Of a DNA stretch of 12,942 nucleotides, positions 1-5,114 are shown one piece after another; positions within the stretch are counted from its first letter, which is position 1; each line of letters begins with the position of its first letter. The DNA lies in the NCBI GenBank assembly GCA_937897005.1, contig CALCOQ010000029.1, positions 1-12,942 of the forward strand, in the 5' to 3' direction. The position numbers and the translations under genes were made by a program. The DNA comes from an uncultured euryarchaeote (GTDB lineage Archaea > Thermoplasmatota > Poseidoniia > Poseidoniales > Poseidoniaceae). Below the pieces are notes generated by a model. It had not been told where the DNA came from and searched no databases. It worked only from the letters and a program-made list of their open reading frames with translations.

Positions 1-59
1 AGTGTCAGAGGCCGGTCACTCCTGCTACGAGGCTTGTATTCCCTGCCTCTGCCCCCACT
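1..59. repeat. Imperfect inverted repeat, possible RNA hairpin or end of an ncRNA
   Basis: The arms AGTG (1-4) and CAGAGGC (6-12) pair with GCCTCTG (45-51) and CACT (56-59), so the whole segment can fold back on itself with a small bulge on the 3' side. The 32-base interior contains GAGGC (29-33), which could compete for the same GCCTC. The arrangement resembles the closing stem of a structured RNA or a strong hairpin at the end of a neighbouring transcript. It shows no tRNA T-loop, RNase P or 5S rRNA signature that I recognise, and the left edge of the window may cut it. Bases 60-134, up to the first gene, show nothing clear: no convincing TATA box and no Shine-Dalgarno. Confidence 0.4.
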
Positions 60-134
60 CATATGTCGATGCAGACGGGCATTTGACATGAAACCGACGT
101 AACCACATCCCTGAAGTGCTGTATCAATCGTGCA

Positions 135-1127
135 GTGTTCGGTGAGATGGTGGTCGAGGGCCAATTGGGAGAGTTGACCGTCGAGGAAAGAGTCCTTGTC
201 CACCTCTCCGATAATCGTATCGAAGAAGGTTCCTGGGAAGCGGCAGTATTCAATACTCAAGCCGGTATTTCTAGCGCCGTTCACATTCAACGCAAGCACC
301 TTCCACGGACCTTGAAGAAGATGATAGATTCTGATGATGTGATTCAAGAGATGCGTCATGTTGAGGGCTCCAAACAGAGACGAAGGGTGTATGCCCTCAG
401 CGAGTCGGGGATCGCAAGGTGTGCAGAGATTCGGAATCGAATACTTTCCATGAAGATATCCAAGGATGGTGAAGAAGTCTCCTTGTCGGAGTTGAAGAGC
501 AACGAACCCTTGTTGATTGTCATATCACATATCGACTCAGCCAGAAAGTGGAACAAGGCTCCACTCCTGGTGCCAATCTCTGAAGCTAAAGGTGAAGTTG
601 GAATAGAAGGTCAGGTCAGCGAATCGCTTGTCAAAGCAGTCTTTGAGAGAGCATGGAGGGATGGTAGTCTATCTGAAGCTGAGAGAGGCATTGTGGAGGA
701 GATCGTAGATTTTCTTGGTATGAGCCCAGAACGTGTCACAAGAATTGAACAGGATGCTCTGAACAATCTCTCAGAGAGTAAAGGGCCCGATCGAGAGCGT
801 ATTTATCGTGACTTGCTTGAACAAGCACTGGAGGACGGGGAGATCATCGAGGAAGAGAAGGTCATGCTCGAAACATTGCGCCGTACTTTGGATATCGGCC
901 TTGAAGCACATGGCCGTTTGGTCGCTCAAGTCATTGCTCATGCAGAGCTGCTTGAGAGCTTAGATGATCATTACCATCCATATGTAGATGCTGTGCGTAC
1001 TGCGCTTGAAGATGGAATCATCAGTCTCGATGAGGACGCTATTCTCACCAGCCTGCGTCGAAGTTTCTCTATTCCGACTGAGATCCATGTTGCTATCGCC
1101 ACCAGTATCCGGGACAACATGAAATGA
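135..1127 (+). CDS. Winged-helix protein with C-terminal TerB-like helical repeats
   Basis: This encodes 330 residues. Residues about 13-100 look like a MarR-type winged helix-turn-helix: a helix with TVEERVLVHLSD, a recognition-helix region around residues 43-66, and a basic wing with QRRRVYALSESG (81-92). Residues about 160-328 form three related acidic helical units, each with an alanine-rich helix, a DG turn, an acidic stretch and a following helix: RDGSLSEAE (175-183), LEDGEIIEEE (232-241) and LEDGIISLDE (291-300). That pattern resembles TerB/DjlA-like domains. The likely role is a soluble DNA-binding regulator or adaptor; the ligand and targets are unknown. The start is GTG at 135; an in-frame ATG lies at 147. 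No Shine-Dalgarno precedes it, which fits a leaderless archaeal mRNA. The kinase homologue starts 29 bases after the stop, so the two may be co-transcribed. The fold reading is from pattern only. Confidence 0.7.
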   Translation: MFGEMVVEGQLGELTVEERVLVHLSDNRIEEGSWEAAVFNTQAGISSAVHIQRKHLPRTLKKMIDSDDVIQEMRHVEGSKQRRRVYALSESGIARCAEIRNRILSMKISKDGEEVSLSELKSNEPLLIVISHIDSARKWNKAPLLVPISEAKGEVGIEGQVSESLVKAVFERAWRDGSLSEAERGIVEEIVDFLGMSPERVTRIEQDALNNLSESKGPDRERIYRDLLEQALEDGEIIEEEKVMLETLRRTLDIGLEAHGRLVAQVIAHAELLESLDDHYHPYVDAVRTALEDGIISLDEDAILTSLRRSFSIPTEIHVAIATSIRDNMK

Positions 1128-1156
1128 CGACTCCTTCTCGGACACTTTGAGGAGAA

Positions 1157-2215
1157 ATGCTCGGAGAGGACGGATGGGCAATCCATGATGGATTGCAAAG
1201 TGCCAGAAAATCAGTCGAGAATATGGCTCCCAGTCTCGTTATTCTCGTAGGCGATGTGATGCTTGATCGATATATCTATGGATATGCCAACAATCTCAAT
1301 CCGCGCGCTCCAGTTCCAGTGCTCAAGGAGACACATCGCGAGCAGGGTGCTGGCGCAGCAGCTCATGTTGCCAGGGGTTTGCACTCACTCCAATTGGATG
1401 TTGCTTTGTTCGGTGTGGTTGCCGATGATGAAGCCGGAAGAGATGTCATCGATGCCTTGGAGGAAGTAGGTATTTCTGCAGATGGAATCGCCGTTCTAGA
1501 GGATTGGCGCACAACCGTGAAGACTCGCTTCATCGCAAGTCGTGAGAGCCTGATCGAGAACAAACAGATGATGCTCCGAGTAGACGAAGAAGCAAGTTCA
1601 GAGATTCCAGAACAGGTGGCGAACCTTCTCTCCACTTCAGCCAGTGCCAGATTGGAAGATGCGAAAGGTCTGGTGCTCAGTGATTATGGTAAAGGGGCAG
1701 TCAATGACGAGACTGCTCTTGCATTGATGGGAAAGGCCAAGGAACTGGGAGTTCCAGTCATCTGTGATCCCAAATTGACGGGGCTGCATCGAACCAGAGG
1801 AGCAGATGCAGTCATCTTCGAGTCTCGAGGGCTGGAATTGATGCGAAGACGTTTGTTCAAGGCAACTGCAGACGAAGCAGCAGCCGAACTGGTCGAGGAG
1901 CATGGTTGGGGTGCTTTGTTGGTTCTAGGTGGACAGAATGGAGTTGACATGTACAAGCAGGAAGGTGAGCATATCCATGTCGATTGCACCTTGCCTTCTC
2001 CGAAGCAACAGATAGGCCTGATCGATGCAGCCGCAGTTGCAGTGGTGGTCAGTCAGATTCTTGATCTCAGTGACCTGGATATGGTCCATCTTGTGAATGC
2101 GGCCTGTGAATGTATTCTACAAGCCGAGGATGTCGAGCATTTCGCTATCGACCGTCGCACACTTTGTACCCGTCTCGATGAGATTGCTTGGAGCATGCAG
2201 ATTTCTCAGAGGTGA
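1157..2215 (+). CDS. Divergent PfkB/RfaE-type sugar kinase homologue
   Basis: This encodes 352 residues and resembles the kinase domain of HldE/RfaE (heptose 7-phosphate kinase type) in the ribokinase-PfkB family. Visible family blocks are VILVGDVMLDRY (28-39), APVPVLKE (51-58), FGVVADDEAG (85-94), LSDYGKGA (174-181), ICDPK (202-206), LVLGGQNGVDMY (255-266) and a late alanine-rich helix, NAACECI (314-320). Ligand motifs are degraded. The usual GAGD anion hole reads GLID (287-290), the substrate-side PGGAANVA reads AGAAAHVA (65-72), and the TPN block after DPK reads IFES. Asp290, where the family's catalytic base sits, is kept. It may be a kinase with changed substrate, or a non-catalytic binding protein; no cytidylyltransferase domain is attached. 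ATG 1157 has GAGGAG very close upstream. The conserved domain starts only near residue 24, so ATG 1223 (Met23) is a possible alternative start. Confidence 0.75.
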   Translation: MLGEDGWAIHDGLQSARKSVENMAPSLVILVGDVMLDRYIYGYANNLNPRAPVPVLKETHREQGAGAAAHVARGLHSLQLDVALFGVVADDEAGRDVIDALEEVGISADGIAVLEDWRTTVKTRFIASRESLIENKQMMLRVDEEASSEIPEQVANLLSTSASARLEDAKGLVLSDYGKGAVNDETALALMGKAKELGVPVICDPKLTGLHRTRGADAVIFESRGLELMRRRLFKATADEAAAELVEEHGWGALLVLGGQNGVDMYKQEGEHIHVDCTLPSPKQQIGLIDAAAVAVVVSQILDLSDLDMVHLVNAACECILQAEDVEHFAIDRRTLCTRLDEIAWSMQISQR

Positions 2216-2216
2216 T
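2209..2216 (+). promoter_or_regulatory. Shine-Dalgarno GAGGTGAT overlapping the upstream stop codon
   Basis: GAGGTGAT is a full complement to the 3' end of archaeal 16S rRNA. It contains the TGA stop (2213-2215) of the kinase homologue and ends three bases before a TTG codon (2220) in the archease frame. This favours TTG 2220 as the archease start and suggests translational coupling of the two genes. Confidence 0.5.
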
Positions 2217-2219
2217 GCC

Positions 2220-2711
2220 TTGTCAATATGGCCGCATGGCACCACTGCCGATATTGGTTTGAGAGCCTTTGCGTCCAGCCCAGCGAATCTGGTCAAGCAA
2301 GTTGTTCTTGGAATGCAGCAATCAATGCTTTCCAAAGTTGGAACTGAAAAACTCACCACTCTTCCTTGGCATCATTCACAATGGAATCTGCCAGTGACAA
2401 CGGATTGGGACAGGAATCTGGTCAAGATTCTTGAAGAGGTTCTTTTCAGGGCCGAAGTGCACGAAGAATGGGTCGTGGATCTCAGTATCATCCCAAAGGA
2501 TATGATTCCAGAGGGTGAATCTCATCTTGCTTGCCAGGTAGCATGGGTCGACGCCGGCAAAGTGGAGCGTGAGGTCGAGATCAAAGCGGTGACTAGACAT
2601 GATTTGCTTTTCATTGAACTCGCCATGGGCGAGGAGTTGGGCTCAAACTACCAAGAAGTTCCAGTCGCCATCGGTCCGGGTTGGGTTGCAGATGTCGTTT
2701 TCGATATCTGA
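2220..2711 (+). CDS. Archease, RtcB RNA ligase activator
   Basis: Archease is the small cofactor that promotes guanylylation and turnover of the RtcB tRNA-splicing ligase. From TTG 2220 the product is 163 residues, near the family's usual size of about 140-160. Family marks are the N-terminal HGTTADIGLRAFA (6-18; the family's H-T-A-D motif with its metal-binding Asp11), the central VTTDWDRNLVKILEEVLF, the EIKAVTRHDLLFIE strand, and the C-terminal VVFDI whose Asp162 matches the conserved terminal Asp. An earlier in-frame ATG at 2178 would add 14 residues and overlap the kinase gene by 38 bases. I prefer TTG because the family normally starts just before the HTAD motif and a perfect Shine-Dalgarno sits there. 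RtcB is not in this window. The stop lies next to the convergent SRP RNA gene. The family call is firm; the exact start is not. Confidence 0.82.
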   Translation: MSIWPHGTTADIGLRAFASSPANLVKQVVLGMQQSMLSKVGTEKLTTLPWHHSQWNLPVTTDWDRNLVKILEEVLFRAEVHEEWVVDLSIIPKDMIPEGESHLACQVAWVDAGKVEREVEIKAVTRHDLLFIELAMGEELGSNYQEVPVAIGPGWVADVVFDI

Positions 2712-2712
2712 A

Positions 2713-2727
2713 CCACCAAAGAGGTGG
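2713..2727 (-). terminator. Short hairpin at the 3' end of the SRP RNA gene
   Basis: CCACC (2713-2717) and GGTGG (2723-2727) form a five-base-pair stem around AAAGA, which reads TCTTT on the minus strand. It lies between the archease stop and the end of the SRP RNA helix. It could mark the 3' end or processing site of the SRP RNA, or separate the two convergent transcripts. The right arm overlaps the RNA's terminal stem, so the two structures would compete. There is no long T-run. Confidence 0.3.
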
Positions 2728-3025
2728 GAGGGCCCCCGGTGGACGCTCGTTTCCCAGAACCAGACCCACGCACTTCCTCCGTCCCGGAACCCTGAGGCAC
2801 CCATGGCCCCGAGTAGGGCTGCTCCGTTCCCGGCCTGACCTGATTCCCCGGTTATGCGCTTCCCGTTTCCTTCCGGATACGGTTCACGACAACCCGAGTC
2901 ACTCAGGGGCGAGACATCGTCGTCCATGCGCGGGAAGCCCTGAGCTCGGTTGCGCCGCCCGGAAGCGTTCAGACCGCCAGTCACGATTTGCGGTACAGGG
3001 TACGTCACCACCCCTCCTATCCCAT
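2720..3025 (-). ncRNA. Signal recognition particle RNA (archaeal 7S)
   Basis: The minus strand has the SRP RNA signature. At 2840-2818 it reads GTCAGG, then CCG-GGAA-CGG, then AGCAGCC. This is the helix 8 stem with a GGAA tetraloop flanked by the asymmetric loop that binds SRP54. Near the 5' end, ACCCTGTACCGCAAAT (about 3003-2988) matches the helix 3/4 loop region of archaeal 7S RNA. The ends can pair: GGAGGG and GGTG/GAC near the 5' end with CCCTCC and GTCCACC near the 3' end, as in helix 1 of archaeal SRP RNA. The resulting length of about 300 bases fits the archaeal norm, and the segment is more GC-rich than its neighbours. The RNA scaffolds SRP19 and SRP54 for co-translational membrane targeting. 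The ends are estimates within about 10-20 bases. It follows ccmE on the same strand; a weak AT-rich element, TTGAAAT, lies about 25-30 bases upstream of the estimated 5' end. Confidence 0.92.
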
Positions 3026-3068
3026 GGAACGGGTGCTGACCCTTCCATTTCAACCCTACGATTCCGCC

Positions 3069-3455
3069 TCAAGCATTCGAATCCTCATACTTGCTGGGGC
3101 ATCCAACGGTCAGTAGTTCAGCCTTCAACACCCATTCTGACCCTTTCAGGTGTAGAGTTCCATCGACAAGAATAGTCAGGCCTTCATTGAATGCCTGTGG
3201 GATAGCAGCGTTGTCAGCATCCACTTTCAGAATATGTTCAGCCCCCTCAAGAGTGAAGATCAACTGTTCTGCATCATATGTTCCATTCTTGACCACGCCG
3301 CGTATACTCACCTCCTCACCATCGTAAGAAGCAGGCGAAACCATCAACTCATCCACAGCCATGGATGGTGTTGGTTCTGAGAGAAAGAGTGTGGCTGAAA
3401 GTGCTAACATTGCGATCCCTCCTGCTGCCAGCAGTCTCGCTCGTCTACCCAACAT
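3069..3455 (-). CDS. ccmE: CcmE-like haem chaperone, CXXXY variant
   Basis: CcmE carries haem covalently during system I cytochrome c maturation and hands it to CcmF for attachment to apocytochrome c outside the membrane. This 128-residue protein has one N-terminal membrane anchor (about residues 7-26) after a basic start (GRRAR), then an OB-fold-like beta domain: SYDGEEVSIRGVV (43-55), LIFTLEGAEHILKV (65-78) and ILVDGTLHLKGSEWVLKAELL (95-115). It ends in GCPSKYE (118-124). In classical CcmE the haem-binding residue is His in HXXXY. Here Cys119 and Tyr123 give the CXXXY form known from archaea and some sulfate-reducing bacteria. ATG 3455 lies one base after the pyrD TAA, with GGAGAGGAG just upstream, so it is probably translated with pyrD. 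No other ccm gene is in the window. The family call is strong; haem binding is inferred. Confidence 0.85.
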   Translation of the reverse strand: MLGRRARLLAAGGIAMLALSATLFLSEPTPSMAVDELMVSPASYDGEEVSIRGVVKNGTYDAEQLIFTLEGAEHILKVDADNAAIPQAFNEGLTILVDGTLHLKGSEWVLKAELLTVGCPSKYEDSNA

Positions 3456-3456
3456 T

Positions 3457-4566
3457 TTACTCCTCTCCTAGTGCAAGTCCAACCGCTTCATTGAGTGATT
3501 GCAGGCCATTCTCCTTCAACTTGCGTGTCAGGCCATTCACGATCTCTTTGATCACTCCGGGTCCTTTGAACACCAATGATGAGTAGATTTGAACCGAACT
3601 CGCACCATTGATGATCTTCTCCCAAGCATCGCTGGCGGTTGAGATTCCTCCAACACCGATTATTGGCCATTCTCCATCAGTACGTTGGTGAATGTATCTG
3701 ATAACTTCAGTGGAACGATGTTTCAATGGTGAACCCGATAAACCACCATTCTGGGAGATGAATGCCGCAGATTTCTTGTTCAATGGCTGCGGACGCTCCA
3801 GAGTGGTATTGGTGGCTACTATTCCTGCGCACCCCGCCTCTCTGGAGGTATCGATGATCATATCCAACTGCTCGTCATTCAAGTCGGGAGAGATCTTTAC
3901 CAGTACTGGCTTCCCTCCTCCGCATTCCTTCTCTTTGGAAATACAAGAATCGAGAAGAGATTTCAATGCAGCACCTTCCTGTAATTCTCTCAGCCCCTGG
4001 GTATTGGGTGATGAGACATTGACAACGAATCCATCCACGTGCTTCCATAACCGCGCAAGACTGACACAATAATCATCTGCAGCATCCTCATTGGCTGTGG
4101 ACTTGGAACGACCAAGATTGGCGAGAATCTTCATTGTAGGATTCTTGCGTCTGGCTTGAACTGCAGCAAGCGTTTCAGCAGCCGCCTTTGAACCTGGGTT
4201 GTTGAACCCCATTCTGTTGATGAGAGCCCCATGGGCTGAGTTGCGAAACATTCGTGGCTTCTCATTTCCTGACTGGGGAGTAGCGGTGAAACCGCCTACT
4301 TCGATGAAGCCAAAACCAAGACTGTCCCAGGCCATGACATTCTCCGCCTTCTTGTCCATTCCCGCTGCGAGGCCAAGCGGATTCCTGAGATTCCATTCAA
4401 TGATTGAACATGGTAATTCCTTCGCTCTGTACGACAATTTCAGCATTCCTCTCAATGGTGGAATCCTCTGTATCAATTTAAGCGAGAACATGGTTCTCGA
4501 ATGTGCCTTTTCTGAATCTTGAACAGCGATGACCGGTCTTCCCAGCAGGTTCCACAACAGGCCCAT
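3457..4566 (-). CDS. pyrD: Dihydroorotate dehydrogenase, class 2 (quinone-linked)
   Basis: This enzyme oxidises dihydroorotate to orotate in pyrimidine synthesis, passing electrons through FMN to membrane quinone. The 369 residues match class 2 in length and layout. A short N-terminal helical segment (1-45), used by the class to dock on the membrane, is followed by an alpha/beta barrel with GLAAGMDKKAE (65-75), NRMGFNNPG (117-125), NVSSPNTQGLRELQ (183-196), ATNTT, GLSGSPLK and IIGVGGIST. Ser186 in SSPNT is the class 2 catalytic base; class 1 enzymes have Cys there. ATG 4566 is used because the N-terminal segment fits the class; no good Shine-Dalgarno precedes it, and the next Met is residue 26. 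It is divergent from the small gene at 4620, with 53 bases between, and is followed immediately by ccmE. Many archaea use class 1B instead, so transfer from bacteria is plausible. Confidence 0.93.
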   Translation of the reverse strand: MGLLWNLLGRPVIAVQDSEKAHSRTMFSLKLIQRIPPLRGMLKLSYRAKELPCSIIEWNLRNPLGLAAGMDKKAENVMAWDSLGFGFIEVGGFTATPQSGNEKPRMFRNSAHGALINRMGFNNPGSKAAAETLAAVQARRKNPTMKILANLGRSKSTANEDAADDYCVSLARLWKHVDGFVVNVSSPNTQGLRELQEGAALKSLLDSCISKEKECGGGKPVLVKISPDLNDEQLDMIIDTSREAGCAGIVATNTTLERPQPLNKKSAAFISQNGGLSGSPLKHRSTEVIRYIHQRTDGEWPIIGVGGISTASDAWEKIINGASSVQIYSSLVFKGPGVIKEIVNGLTRKLKENGLQSLNEAVGLALGEE

Positions 4567-4619
4567 CGTCTGACTCGCTCAGCCGTCACCCTTCAAGCGT
4601 TGCGCTCTCTCGCCGAATC

Positions 4620-5021
4620 ATGCGCCCTAGTCTTGGCGAGTTCACCCGTCGCCTTCTGAGGGAGGAAGGAGTAATCATCAGGGCTCCTGAACACCTGCTC
4701 AAGAGTTGTGAGTCATTGCCGATATTGGTTTCAGATGCCATCCCTGCGCGTCTGGAACTACCCAAACTTGAGATTCATTCACAGGACTTCGTCTGCTTGT
4801 TCCACAGCGGAGTGGAGATTGGTAGACTCTCTGGCCCAGAACCTCATCTTCAGAGTGTTTGGATTCAAGGCGATGCATCTGATTCACTTTCCAAAGTACT
4901 GGAGCTGGCAGAAGAATTTCTCGCTGCCGGATATCCGGGTTGTCGTGATTGTCTAGGGCCGGCTGCACTTGAACCGTGGGATGAGAACAAGCGTCGAAAC
5001 AACTCGGCTGATGATGAATGA
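4620..5021 (+). CDS. Small protein of unknown function
   Basis: I do not recognise this 133-residue protein. It is soluble, with no signal peptide or membrane segment. The N-terminus is basic and helical (MRPSLGEFTRRLLREEG), the middle looks like beta strands (IHSQDFVCLFHSGVEIGRL, 52-70), then comes a helix (SDSLSKVLELAEEFLAAG) and a CRDC pair (Cys108, Cys111) followed by an acidic, polar tail. A single CXXC is too little to call a zinc site or redox centre. The start is the first ATG after the 53-base divergent spacer shared with pyrD, in which I see no clear TATA box. The downstream topoisomerase gene starts 93 bases after its stop and seems to have its own control region. Coding seems likely because the frame stays open in a compact region and the base use resembles its neighbours. 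Confidence 0.6.
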   Translation: MRPSLGEFTRRLLREEGVIIRAPEHLLKSCESLPILVSDAIPARLELPKLEIHSQDFVCLFHSGVEIGRLSGPEPHLQSVWIQGDASDSLSKVLELAEEFLAAGYPGCRDCLGPAALEPWDENKRRNNSADDE

Positions 5022-5038
5022 GATTTCTCAATTCTCCT

Positions 5039-5059
5039 CAGGTACTAGTATAGTACCTG
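5039..5059. promoter_or_regulatory. 21-bp palindrome, candidate operator with an embedded TATA-like core
   Basis: CAGGTACT (5039-5046) and AGTACCTG (5052-5059) are perfect inverted repeats separated by AGTAT. The core TAGTATAG is AT-rich and could act as the TATA element. That would place transcription start near 5075 and leave a 5' leader of about 40 bases before the topoisomerase ATG. A dimeric regulator binding this site would block TBP/TFB. It could also be a hairpin ending the upstream transcript, but no T-run follows. Confidence 0.5.
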
Positions 5060-5066
5060 TAGAAAT

Positions 5067-5074
5067 CCACGTGG
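5067..5074. promoter_or_regulatory. Second palindrome, CCACGTGG
   Basis: This perfect 8-bp palindrome lies seven bases after the 21-bp palindrome and 40 bases before the topoisomerase ATG. Its position overlaps the expected transcription start. It may be a second operator half or chance; eight-base palindromes are not rare, so the weight rests on its closeness to the larger one. Confidence 0.25.
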
Positions 5075-5114
5075 TGTGAGGGATTAAGTAGCGTGGCGGC
5101 AGCGAGGCAGAGAC

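Noticed and set aside
1..60. A tRNA or RNase P RNA fragment at the left edge
   Set aside because: No TTCRANTC T-loop, CCA-proximal stem or RNase P conserved block is visible on either strand.
2643..3053. A 136-codon minus-strand open frame over the SRP RNA
   Set aside because: It coincides with a recognisable SRP RNA and the archease end; its translation is Gly/Arg/Pro-rich with no domain, as expected from chance reading of a structured GC-rich RNA.
5039..5059. The palindrome as a rho-independent terminator of the small upstream gene
   Set aside because: No T-run follows, and archaeal termination usually relies on T-tracts; an operator or promoter element fits better.
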